14,065 nt of DNA, taken from the NCBI GenBank assembly GCA_016296045.1, contig JAEDKB010000028.1, positions 1-14,065 of the forward strand, read 5' to 3'. This DNA is from Oscillospiraceae bacterium. Lineage in GTDB: Bacteria > Bacillota > Clostridia > Oscillospirales > Oscillospiraceae. Numbering within the stretch: position 1 is the stretch's first letter; each line of letters starts with the position of its first letter. Below, piece by piece: positions 1 to 10,029 of this stretch. Position numbers and translations under genes: made by a program. A model generated the notes under the pieces. It did not search any database. It saw only the letters and a list, made by a program, of their open reading frames with translations, and was not told the DNA's origin.

Positions 1-1437
1 CCGCTGCTTTGCTTTGGCTCTGTTTTCGGGAGAAAGAACCTTTATCGCCCGCTCCTCCTTGCTCTCTCCGCCGTATTCGCCGCTCAATGCGGTCAGGATT
101 CTCGGCGTATCATGTGTTCCGAGGTGATTCATCAGGCATGCAAGCACCTGCGGCGGATAGTTTTCCGCAATCGACATGATGCTCTCGCCCAAGGCGCTTC
201 CGTCATCCTCGCCGAGCACATAGCGAATGATTCCGGTGCGCCACGGATAATTCATCACGCTGTCCAGCTCCGCATCGACAAAGTATCGCCGGGAAACACC
301 ATAGGCTCGTTTGTTGGAGGCATCCTCCCACACCTCTCCGATCAGCAGAGCATCCGGCTTGAGCTCGCGCAGCCGTCTTTTCAATTTCAGCACAAATTCA
401 TCCGGCAGCTCATCGACCACATCCAGTCGGAAGCCGTCTGCTCCGAGCCTCAGCCAATGCGCAATCACGGAATCTTCATCTTCAATGATGTAGTTGATAT
501 AGCTTTGTGACAATTCCTCCACATTCGGAAGTGTCGGCATATTCCACCACGACTCATAGTCATTCGGATAGCTGCGGAAGCGGTACCAGCTCCGATAGGG
601 AGAGTCGGGATTGCTGACGGCGCCGTTTCCGAAAATATGCTGTGCATCAAAATAGACGCTGTTGCTGCCCGTATGAGAAAAGACCCCGTCCAGAATGATT
701 CGAATATTGTTTAAATGCGCTTCCTCACACAGGGCGCGGAAGTCTGCTTCCGTTCCGAGCATGGGATCGATCCGTTTATAATCTGCGGTATCGTAGCGAT
801 GATTGGAATACGCCATAAATACCGGATTAAAATAGATCATGCCAACACCCAAGCGCTTGAGATACGGCAACTTCTCACGCACACCGTTCAGGTTCCCGCC
901 GAAAAAATCACTGCACCAATTTCCCTGCGCATCCGGTGTATAGTTCGGCATATCATTCCAATTTTCATGCACGGTGAACGGACGGAGCTTCTCGCTCAGA
1001 TCGCACACACCGCTTTTACAAAAGCGATCCGGCATAATCTGATACATGACCGCCCCCTTTGCGTAATCGGGCGTTGCAAAATCCTCCGGAATCACACTGA
1101 GCTGCCACTTATCGCCGGCTTCCATATTGGTTCCGTCTCCTTCTCGAAACAGGCGGAAGCCGCCGTCGGCCTTAGTTACATAGAACCAGTAATAGTACAG
1201 TCCGCATTCGGATCGCGTGAATTCACAGCGGTAAATATCATTGTCCTCCGTCTGCGATTCTTTTATGAATTCGTAGCGGTCTGTCGGAGCGTAATTGCAG
1301 TCCTCCAGCATCAATCGCACGCCGGTCGCACCGCAATCTTTTGGAATATAGATGTGCATGATGCAGCATTGCCCCGTCCGGATCGTTCCGAACGGGGTCT
1401 TATACTGCGGTTTTCTGCTGTCAAATAAAATACGCAT
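1..1437 (-). CDS. GH13 alpha-glycosidase, cyclomaltodextrinase/neopullulanase-like (3' end outside window)
   Basis: Open frame of 479 codons reading off the left edge with no stop, so the C-terminus is missing (relatives are usually about 580-600 residues). It starts at ATG 1437, one base after the glgP stop (TAA-T-ATG), with only a weak purine-rich ribosome site inside the glgP end, which suggests translational coupling. Residues about 1-115 look like the beta-sandwich N-domain of neopullulanase-type enzymes. The (beta/alpha)8 barrel follows, with the four GH13 regions: LDGVFSHTG (D250), DGFRLDVVDE (nucleophile D339), GEVWED (acid/base E368) and NHLGTHDTPR (D443). All catalytic residues are present and no signal peptide is seen, so a cytoplasmic enzyme acting on maltodextrins or on glycogen breakdown products is likely. 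The family covers cyclomaltodextrinase, maltogenic amylase and neopullulanase, and the exact substrate cannot be told from sequence. Confidence 0.9.
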   Translation of the reverse strand, partial: MRILFDSRKPQYKTPFGTIRTGQCCIMHIYIPKDCGATGVRLMLEDCNYAPTDRYEFIKESQTEDNDIYRCEFTRSECGLYYYWFYVTKADGGFRLFREGDGTNMEAGDKWQLSVIPEDFATPDYAKGAVMYQIMPDRFCKSGVCDLSEKLRPFTVHENWNDMPNYTPDAQGNWCSDFFGGNLNGVREKLPYLKRLGVGMIYFNPVFMAYSNHRYDTADYKRIDPMLGTEADFRALCEEAHLNNIRIILDGVFSHTGSNSVYFDAQHIFGNGAVSNPDSPYRSWYRFRSYPNDYESWWNMPTLPNVEELSQSYINYIIEDEDSVIAHWLRLGADGFRLDVVDELPDEFVLKLKRRLRELKPDALLIGEVWEDASNKRAYGVSRRYFVDAELDSVMNYPWRTGIIRYVLGEDDGSALGESIMSIAENYPPQVLACLMNHLGTHDTPRILTALSGEYGGESKEERAIKVLSPENRAKAKQR

Positions 1438-1438
1438 A

Positions 1439-3877
<2,439 letters not shown>

Positions 3878-3906
3878 GGATCCTCCTAAAAAATGACAAA
3901 AGTCAA

Positions 3907-5337
3907 TTATTTATTTCTTAACTCTGTATAAAGCTGCATATATTCCGCAGCGGGAACCGCCCAGCTAAAATCAATTTCCATATCGTGCTGTGCAAGGCTG
4001 TTCCATTCGTCGCGCCCGTTATAGTACAGATTGACTGCGCGGTCGATCGCGCCGAGGAAATCATCTGCATTATAGCTCTGGAAGGTAAAGCCTCTTCCCT
4101 CTTTGGTCGTGCTGTTATAGGGCAGGACGGTATCGCGCAGACCGCCGGTGGAGGCGACAATGGGAACCGTGCCGTAGTGCATGGCAATGAGCTGGGAAAG
4201 GCCGCAAGGCTCGGATTTTGACGGCATCATATACATATCCGCGCCCGCATAAACACGGGAGGCCAACGCCGGATCGAACTTGAGGCACACAGCAACACGT
4301 CCCGGATTCTGACGGGCAAGCGCACTGAGCGCATATTCATACTGCTTCTCACCGGTACCGACAATCACGAGCTGAATCTCCCGCTGCATCAGGCGGTTGG
4401 AGATATAGCACAGCAGATCGATGCCCTTGTGGCCGGCAAGACGTGAAACCATGGCAAGGATCGGCGCATCGGTATCGGTGCGCAGCCCCAGCTCCTTGCG
4501 CAGCTCACGCTTATTGTCCCACTTGCCTGCCATTTTCTTTGCGCTGTAGTTGAACTTCAGCGCCGGATCGGTTTCGGGATTGAACACGGTTGTATCAATC
4601 CCGTTTGTAATGCCCCAGAGCCATGCCTTGCGCAGCACGCCGTCCAAGCGGTGCGCATAGTACGGATAATGCAGCTCTGACGCATAGGTTTTGGACACCG
4701 TTGTCACGATGTCAGCCACTTCGATGGCACCTTTCATCATATTGATCGCGCCGTCAAAGGTCAGATGACCGCGATAAGCTTCCGGCAGGCCAAGCGTATT
4801 GTCAAAGAACGCCGTTTCTGCCCAGCCCTGATATTCTACATTGTGGATGGTAAAGACGGTTTTGGTATATGGGCACCAACTGCCGTAAAGAGCGCGGCAG
4901 TAGATGACGCCCATGGCCGCCTGCCAATCATGGCAGTGCAGAATATCCGGCTTAAAGTCGATAGAATACAGCGCCGCCATCACAGCTTTGGAAAAATAAG
5001 CAAAGCGTTCACCGTCATCAAAGTCGCCGTAGATGGTATCGCGGGCGCCGAAATAATACTCGTTGTCAATGAAATAGATTTGCAGCTTCTTTTTGCGTGT
5101 TTTCAGGCGGAAAATGCCGACATAGCTCTCGCGCCATGAAAGCTCCATGGAAAATGAATTCACATATTCCACTTCGATTTTTGGATTCTGCTTGATTCTC
5201 TTGTAGTACGGCAGGAACAGACAAACCTCATTCCCCTTGATTTTTGCCAATTCCGCCGGGAGCGCCTGCATCACATCTCCGAGGCCGCCTGTTTTGACGA
5301 ACGGAGCCGCCTCCGAAGCCACCATAGCAATTTTCAT
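3907..5337 (-). CDS. glgA: Glycogen synthase, ADP-glucose dependent (GT5)
   Basis: 476 residues, standard for bacterial GlgA (about 477). It transfers glucose from ADP-glucose to the non-reducing end of an alpha-1,4-glucan. The N-terminal ADP-glucose binding motif KTGGLGDV is at residues 15-22. The C-terminal Rossmann half carries SEPCGLSQLIAMHYG with the conserved Glu376 and then STGGLRDTV. The start ATG overlaps the glgD stop by four bases (ATGA, 5334-5337) and is served by GAGGAG seven bases upstream inside glgD, so glgD and glgA are probably translationally coupled. Confidence 0.98.
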   Translation of the reverse strand: MKIAMVASEAAPFVKTGGLGDVMQALPAELAKIKGNEVCLFLPYYKRIKQNPKIEVEYVNSFSMELSWRESYVGIFRLKTRKKKLQIYFIDNEYYFGARDTIYGDFDDGERFAYFSKAVMAALYSIDFKPDILHCHDWQAAMGVIYCRALYGSWCPYTKTVFTIHNVEYQGWAETAFFDNTLGLPEAYRGHLTFDGAINMMKGAIEVADIVTTVSKTYASELHYPYYAHRLDGVLRKAWLWGITNGIDTTVFNPETDPALKFNYSAKKMAGKWDNKRELRKELGLRTDTDAPILAMVSRLAGHKGIDLLCYISNRLMQREIQLVIVGTGEKQYEYALSALARQNPGRVAVCLKFDPALASRVYAGADMYMMPSKSEPCGLSQLIAMHYGTVPIVASTGGLRDTVLPYNSTTKEGRGFTFQSYNADDFLGAIDRAVNLYYNGRDEWNSLAQHDMEIDFSWAVPAAEYMQLYTELRNK

Positions 5338-6452
5338 ACGCTTTCTCCTCTTTTGAGCACCAGCGGATGCTCGTACGTTCCGCGCAGCTTGATGCCCGCG
5401 CCAACACTGACATCTTTATCTAGAATCACATATTCCAGCTCCGCCCCTTCTCCGATGGAAACATCCGACATCAGGATGCTGTCTTTTACCGAGGCCGCTT
5501 TCCCGAGCTTTACGCCGCGGAACAGGATGGAATGCGTTGCCTTGCCCTCCAGCACACAGCCGTCGGCAACCATGCAGTCATCGATCTCGGATTCCTCACC
5601 ATAATAGGTCGGCAGTTCGTTTCGAACCTTTGTGTAGATCGTTTGATTCGGCTTTTTAAACAGATCCCTGCGGATCTTTGCATCAAGAAGTGCAAAATTG
5701 TTATGGAAATATTCCGCAGTGCTTTCATTAAACAGGGCAACACCGTTAAATCGATACGTATTTACTTTCATGCCCGTTTCAGCAAAGCCGTACATGACCA
5801 GATCCCGCTCAAAGCGGTAACGATTATGCGCAACCGCTTCCGTAACCTTTTCCATCAGCAGCTTGCGGCTGATCACAAAAATGCCCATGGACGCCAGATA
5901 TTTCTCGCCTGCACAGTAATCTACGGCGATATCCGTCACACGGTTGTTTTCATCCGCCTGAACCGCCATGTCCAACTGTTTTACACCGTTGCAAATTCCC
6001 TCTTTCACGCAGACGGTCACATCCGCTCCGGAGGCAATGTGGTTTGCAACCAGCTCTCTGAAATCAATATTGCACAGCACGCCGCTGTCCACAAGCACAA
6101 CATATTCTTCCTTGGCAATTTTCAAAAAACTCATTGCCGAATTGAGCGCTTCAAGCTTTCCGCGGTAGCTGGCATTATGATCGGTCGCATAGGGCGTAAG
6201 GAATTCCAGTCCGCCCTCCTCCAGATCCAGATCCCACTCCTGACCGGAGCCGATATGGTTCATCAGAGACTGATAGTTGTACTTTGTAATAATGCCGATA
6301 TGCCGAATACCGGAATTCGTCATATTAGACAGGGAAAAGTCAATCTGACGGTAACGTCCGCCATAGGGAAGTGAAGCCATCGTGCGCTTGTTGGTCAGCT
6401 CGCCGAGGGAGCTGTCATAAATATTCGCAAAGATAATACCCATTGTATTCAT
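5334..6452 (-). CDS. glgD: GlgD, regulatory (catalytically impaired) subunit of ADP-glucose pyrophosphorylase
   Basis: 372 residues from ATG 6452, which has GGGAGGG eight bases upstream; an in-frame extension to 6569 is rejected because it runs into glgC and lacks homology-like content. The N-terminus MGIIFANIYD and the block LPYGGRYRQIDFSLSNMTNSG identify the nucleotidyltransferase fold of GlgD. The GGQGSRL nucleotide loop of GlgC is absent. The segment aligned to the GlgC catalytic SGDHIYKMD reads DSGVLCNID, so the key aspartate is lost. A left-handed beta-helix-like C-terminus follows (VSIGEGAELEYVILD). In Bacillota GlgD forms a hetero-oligomer with GlgC and raises its activity, which is the assumed role here. 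It lies 25 nt after glgC. Confidence 0.96.
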   Translation of the reverse strand: MNTMGIIFANIYDSSLGELTNKRTMASLPYGGRYRQIDFSLSNMTNSGIRHIGIITKYNYQSLMNHIGSGQEWDLDLEEGGLEFLTPYATDHNASYRGKLEALNSAMSFLKIAKEEYVVLVDSGVLCNIDFRELVANHIASGADVTVCVKEGICNGVKQLDMAVQADENNRVTDIAVDYCAGEKYLASMGIFVISRKLLMEKVTEAVAHNRYRFERDLVMYGFAETGMKVNTYRFNGVALFNESTAEYFHNNFALLDAKIRRDLFKKPNQTIYTKVRNELPTYYGEESEIDDCMVADGCVLEGKATHSILFRGVKLGKAASVKDSILMSDVSIGEGAELEYVILDKDVSVGAGIKLRGTYEHPLVLKRGESV

Positions 6453-6477
6453 GGTCTGAACCCTCCCTTTCCGATTC

Positions 6478-7665
6478 TCAGTATATTTCGCCGGGTTTGA
6501 CGGTCTCGTTGGCGGCAATCGTTTTCGCTTTGCCGACAACACTGATTTTTTTCTCTTCATCCGGCGCAAAGCTGCCGCCGATTACCGCGCCGCGGCAAAT
6601 ATGGCAGTCCTCGCCGATAATGGCATGGCGGATGATCGCGCCGGCCTCAATGAAAACATTCGGCATAATCACGCTGTCTTCCACCAGCGCTCCCTCCTCT
6701 ACCGTGCAACCGGCGGAAATTACGCTGTGGATGACCGTTCCGTAGATGCCGCAGCCTTCCGCAATCAGGCTGTTGATATTCTTAGAGGACTTTGCAATAA
6801 AGCTGGAAGGCAGCGCAAGGTTTCTGGCATAAATGCGGCCGCCCTTTTCCATACTAAGGTCGAATTCCGGACTTGTTCCGAGCAGATCCATATTGGCTTC
6901 CCAAAGGGAGCTGATGGTTCCGACATCCTTCCAATAGCCTTGGAATTTGTATGCGAACATACGGTGTCCGGAATTCAGCAGTGCCGGAATGACATTCTTT
7001 CCGAAATCGTTTTCAGAGCTTGGATCCTCCTCGTCCGCGATCAGGTATTCACGCAGGACGCTCCATTTGAAAATGTAAATGCCCATGGAAGCGTTCGTGC
7101 TCTTCGGCTTCTTCGGCTTCTCTTCAAATTCGTAGATCGAGCCGTCTTCATTTGTATTCATAATGCCGAAGCGGCTTGCTTCCTGGATGGGAACCGTGCG
7201 GACGGCAATGGTGCAATCCGCCTCCTGCTGCTCGTGATACTTCAGCATCGCAGCGTAATCCATCTTATAAATATGGTCGCCGGAGAGAATCAGAACATTA
7301 TCCGGATCATAACGCTCGATAAACGGAATATTCTGATAGATCGCGTTGGCCGTGCCCTTGTACCATTCGGACTTCTTGCTTCTGGCATAGGGAGGAAGCA
7401 CCTGCACACCGCCGTGGGAGCGGTTCAGACGCCAGGGCTGGCCGTTTCCGATATACTCGTTCAGCTCCAGCGGCTGATACTGTGTCAGAATGCCGACCGT
7501 ATCAATACCGGAGTTGACGCAATTGGACAGAGGGAAATCGATGATGCGGTATTTTCCGCCGAAGGGAACTGCAGGTTTTGCGGTGTTTTCCGTCAATACC
7601 ATCAGACGGCTGCCCTGGCCGCCGGCCAGAAGCATGGCTACACAATGCTTTTTCTGAAAGTTCAT
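6478..7665 (-). CDS. glgC: Glucose-1-phosphate adenylyltransferase, catalytic subunit
   Basis: 395 residues from ATG 7665. An upstream in-frame TTG at 7671 is rejected because it would be only two bases from the AAGGAG site, while the ATG sits eight bases away. It makes ADP-glucose from ATP and glucose-1-phosphate, the committed step of glycogen synthesis. Visible motifs are [11 protein letters not shown] (nucleotide loop), [30 protein letters not shown] with catalytic Asp130, and [10 protein letters not shown] with the sugar-phosphate lysine. A beta-helix C-terminal domain of hexapeptide-like repeats ends near [16 protein letters not shown]. Only two bases separate it from the glgB stop. It is expected to work with the adjacent GlgD. 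Confidence 0.98.
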   Translation of the reverse strand: MNFQKKHCVAMLLAGGQGSRLMVLTENTAKPAVPFGGKYRIIDFPLSNCVNSGIDTVGILTQYQPLELNEYIGNGQPWRLNRSHGGVQVLPPYARSKKSEWYKGTANAIYQNIPFIERYDPDNVLILSGDHIYKMDYAAMLKYHEQQEADCTIAVRTVPIQEASRFGIMNTNEDGSIYEFEEKPKKPKSTNASMGIYIFKWSVLREYLIADEEDPSSENDFGKNVIPALLNSGHRMFAYKFQGYWKDVGTISSLWEANMDLLGTSPEFDLSMEKGGRIYARNLALPSSFIAKSSKNINSLIAEGCGIYGTVIHSVISAGCTVEEGALVEDSVIMPNVFIEAGAIIRHAIIGEDCHICRGAVIGGSFAPDEEKKISVVGKAKTIAANETVKPGEIY

Positions 7666-7667
7666 GC

Positions 7668-9572
7668 TCAATTCTCCTTGTCGATATTCTTTTTTCGCGG
7701 GGTTATTTTCCGTTTATAGAATGTTGCCGACATGGGCGCAAGCGTAAATTCACCCGAGAACGGCAGCCCGTGCATTGGGGTTTTTTCTGCAACAACAATC
7801 GGCAGCTCCGTTCCGCTGCCGCCGTAGCATACATCGTCGCTGTTGAAAATCGGCTCATATTTTCCCTGTCTGGGAAGTCCGAGACGGTAATGCTCGCGCT
7901 TGACCGGGCAGAAGTTGCACACGCAGATCAATTCTCTGCCGCGGCGATCGATCCGGCGGAAAGCAACAACGCTGTTGTCGCGGTCATCTGTGGAAATCCA
8001 CTTAAAGCCGCGCCAATCGGAATCGTTGTTCCACAGGCAACTGTTTTCCAGATAGAAATGGTTCAGGTCACGAACATAGCTCTGCATCTGACGGTGACGG
8101 TCATATTGCAGCAGCATCCAGTCCAGCTCCTGATCGTATTTCCATTCGATGAACTGCGCAAACTCGTTGCCCATAAAGCTCAGTTTCTTTCCGGGATGTC
8201 CGATCATGAAACCGTAAAATGCACGCAGATTGTTGAATTTTTCATCATAGGTTCCGGGCATCTTATTGATGAGGGAGCACTTGCCGTGCACGACCTCATC
8301 ATGTGACAGAGGTAAGATAAAGTTCTCCGAATAAGCGTAGGTCATGGAAAACGTCAGATTGTTGTGGCAGCCCTTGCGGAACAGCGGATCGAGCGACATG
8401 TATTGCAGCATATCGTTCATCCAGCCCATGTTCCATTTGAACAGGAAGCCCAGGCCGCCGTCATAATCCGGTTTGGTGACCATCGGAAACGCCGTGGATT
8501 CTTCCGCTGCGGTAATGGCATTCCGGCGGACGGAGAATACGGCACGGTTCAGCTTCCGTAAAAAGGCAATCGCTTCAAGATTTTCCTTTCCGCCGTATTT
8601 GTTGGGGTGATACTCCCGTCTGCCATAGTCCAGATAGAGCATCGCGGCAACCGCATCAACACGCAAGCCGTCAATATGGTACATTTCCAGCCAATAGACG
8701 GCATTGGAGATCAGGAAGGATTGCACCTCCCCTTTTCCGAAATCGAAAATTCTGGTTGTCCAATCCGGATGCTCGTTCATCATCGGATCCGACAGCTCAT
8801 AGCAGCAGGTGCCGTCAAACTCATACAGGCCGTTTTCATCCTTTGGGAAATGCGCGGGCACCCAATCCAGCAGAACACCGATTCCCGCCTGATGACAGCG
8901 ATCCACAAATTTCATCAGTTGTTTCGGTTCCCCGTAACGCGCCGTCGGCGCGTAGTAGCCGGTCACCTGATAGCCCCAAGAGGGTTCATAGGGGTATTCC
9001 GACAACGGCATCAGCTCGATATGCGTATAGCCCATATCCTTCAGATAGGGAATCAGCTCGTCCGCCATTTCCTCGTAATTGAAACAGCTTCCGTCCTCCT
9101 TGCGCTTCCATGAGCCGAAATGCAGTTCATAGATGTTCATGGGGCTGTCCAGCAGTTTTTTCTTTCCCTGCTGGCGGCGGTAAACGGCATCTGTCCATGT
9201 ATAGCCCTCCAGCGTGCAGACGCGGCTGGAGTTTTCCGGCAGTGCCTGTGTGCGGAAGCCATACGGGTCACTTTTATAGACCTTCCGGCCATCGGGCTTT
9301 CGAACGCAGAATTTATAGGCATCGCCCTCTTTGGCATAAACGGAAAAAGCCTCCCAGATACCGTTTTTTACCCATTTCATCGGCAGATCGTCTTCGTTCC
9401 AGAAGTTCCAGTCGCCGGTGACGCTGACGCCACGCGCCCGCGGTGCCCAGACGCGGAACACATATCCCGAAACACCGTCACGTTCTGCTTTATGGCAGCC
9501 AAGATAGGTATATGCGTGCAATTCATCGCCGTCGGAAAAGCGTTTTAGCGTGGTTTGCAGGTTTTGCTCCAT
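7668..9572 (-). CDS. glgB: 1,4-alpha-glucan branching enzyme (GH13)
   Basis: 634 residues from ATG 9572, with AAGGAGG five bases upstream; the longer reading from 9593 would place that ribosome site inside the gene. It cuts alpha-1,4 chains and rejoins them as alpha-1,6 branches. An N-terminal CBM48-like domain (about residues 20-130, with the block [19 protein letters not shown]) precedes the GH13 barrel. Catalytic regions are [22 protein letters not shown] (nucleophile D306), AEEST (acid/base E357) and [12 protein letters not shown] (D425), and a C-terminal beta domain follows. It is the first gene of the operon, with a promoter about 50 bases upstream. Confidence 0.98.
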   Translation of the reverse strand: MEQNLQTTLKRFSDGDELHAYTYLGCHKAERDGVSGYVFRVWAPRARGVSVTGDWNFWNEDDLPMKWVKNGIWEAFSVYAKEGDAYKFCVRKPDGRKVYKSDPYGFRTQALPENSSRVCTLEGYTWTDAVYRRQQGKKKLLDSPMNIYELHFGSWKRKEDGSCFNYEEMADELIPYLKDMGYTHIELMPLSEYPYEPSWGYQVTGYYAPTARYGEPKQLMKFVDRCHQAGIGVLLDWVPAHFPKDENGLYEFDGTCCYELSDPMMNEHPDWTTRIFDFGKGEVQSFLISNAVYWLEMYHIDGLRVDAVAAMLYLDYGRREYHPNKYGGKENLEAIAFLRKLNRAVFSVRRNAITAAEESTAFPMVTKPDYDGGLGFLFKWNMGWMNDMLQYMSLDPLFRKGCHNNLTFSMTYAYSENFILPLSHDEVVHGKCSLINKMPGTYDEKFNNLRAFYGFMIGHPGKKLSFMGNEFAQFIEWKYDQELDWMLLQYDRHRQMQSYVRDLNHFYLENSCLWNNDSDWRGFKWISTDDRDNSVVAFRRIDRRGRELICVCNFCPVKREHYRLGLPRQGKYEPIFNSDDVCYGGSGTELPIVVAEKTPMHGLPFSGEFTLAPMSATFYKRKITPRKKNIDKEN

Positions 9573-9619
9573 ATCTGCCTCCTTCGGGAACACTTCCCTC
9601 TGTATAATCTATATTTTGT

Positions 9620-9648
9620 ATTATAATACTTTGCACAAAAAATTGCAA
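9620..9648 (-). promoter_or_regulatory. Promoter of the glg operon
   Basis: On the minus strand, a -35-like TTGCAA (9643-9648) and a perfect -10 TATAAT (9620-9625) are separated by 17 bases, with the expected start near 9613 and a leader of about 40 nt before glgB. It is the only strong sigma-A-type match upstream of the operon. Confidence 0.8.
9631..9648. repeat. Inverted repeat TTGCA-N8-TGCAA inside the glg promoter
   Basis: TTGCA (9631-9635) and TGCAA (9644-9648) form a perfect short inverted repeat that covers the -35 element and most of the spacer. Its position would suit an operator for a dimeric repressor, but no regulator is identified and short AT-rich repeats can arise by chance. 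Confidence 0.35.
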
Positions 9649-9707
9649 CTGTCTAAGCGATATTCTGATAAAAATGTTGTATTTTCCGCTTTGAATTCTG
9701 TCTTTTG

Positions 9708-9747
9708 ACCATTTTGGCGCAATGGTTGCATTTTTTGGCAAAAAATG
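9708..9747. repeat. Two tandem inverted repeats between the divergent promoters
   Basis: ACCATT-N7-AATGGT (9708-9726) is followed two bases later by CATTTTTT-GGC-AAAAAATG (9729-9747, a perfect 8-bp arm). They lie in the roughly 150-base stretch between the glg promoter and the mgtE promoter, which otherwise shows no gene or recognisable element. They could be DNA-binding sites. Neither looks like a standard intrinsic terminator because the stems are AT-rich and no gene ends here. Confidence 0.4.
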
Positions 9748-9800
9748 TGGGATGGGTTGCTTCAAAAAGGACAATTCTCCGCTGATTCGTCTGTTTTTAC

Positions 9801-9829
9801 TTGACAAAAACCTCTTCGGGGAATAAGAT
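9801..9829 (+). promoter_or_regulatory. Promoter of the mgtE leader and mgtE
   Basis: A perfect -35 TTGACA (9801-9806) and a -10 TAAGAT (9824-9829) with a 17-base spacer. The start is expected near 9836, giving a leader of about 190 nt before mgtE. This long leader places the uORF and its fold entirely within the transcript. Confidence 0.87.
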
Positions 9830-9866
9830 AAAAGATAGGGCAAAAGCTCAAATTGACTGATAAAGG

Positions 9867-9970
9867 AGGGAACGCGTCATGGATGCTGGGAGTAGCAACG
9901 GCAATGCGGTAGGCCGAAGTCCTCGGGGAAGACTCCGCATCCGTGTGGGTCGTTCCCTGTAACCAACAGG
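9867..9970 (+). promoter_or_regulatory. Structured mgtE leader with alternative pairings (candidate regulatory RNA)
   Basis: Visible pairings: P1 9867-9874 with 9951-9958 (8 bp, AGGGAACG/CGTTCCCT); P2 9879-9886 with 9937-9944 (8 bp with one G-U); inside these, P3 9889-9893 with 9932-9936, a CGGC/GCCG hairpin 9899-9916, and an AGTC/GACT hairpin 9918-9934 that competes with P3. A downstream hairpin CCTGT/ACAGG (9956-9960 with 9966-9970) shares bases 9956-9958 with P1, so the two exclude each other. P1 also takes in part of the uORF ribosome site. No terminator-like U-run follows, so control at translation would be the likelier mode. The conserved blocks of the M-box riboswitch are not recognisable. 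Pairing was done by eye. Confidence 0.55.
9879..9962 (+). CDS. 27-codon upstream ORF (candidate leader peptide of mgtE)
   Basis: ATG 9879 follows AAGGAGG (9863-9869) with nine bases between, as good a ribosome site as that of mgtE itself. The peptide is 27 residues, with six arginines in its second half (pattern RSPRGRLRIRVGRSL), and ends at TAA 9960-9962, 67 bases before the mgtE start. No membrane segment or known domain is present. Its reading frame fills the P1-P2 fold, so a translating ribosome would open that structure. Short translated leaders control Mg2+ transporter genes in enterobacteria (mgtL for mgtA), but this peptide is not proline-rich like MgtL. It may equally be a chance frame within a structured RNA. 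Confidence 0.45.
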   Translation: MDAGSSNGNAVGRSPRGRLRIRVGRSL

Positions 9971-10029
9971 TCTGCCGTGCCGGCTTCCAAATCTCTGACC
10001 ATAGCTTATGTTTCAGGAGGTAAGGACCG

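Noticed and set aside
6453..6569. N-terminal extension of glgD by 39 residues
   Set aside because: It overlaps the end of glgC, is basic and low in family resemblance, and the ATG at 6452 has its own strong ribosome site and the family's expected N-terminus.
5532..8306. Several long plus-strand open frames opposite glgD, glgC and glgB (e.g. 5532-6374, 6601-7719, 7578-8306)
   Set aside because: All are shadows of clearly real minus-strand genes, with no recognisable protein family.
8938..8952. Perfect GC-rich hairpin CGCGCC-GTC-GGCGCG
   Set aside because: It lies inside glgB and is explained by the codons for Ala-Pro-Thr-Ala-Arg; no T-run follows, so it is not a terminator.
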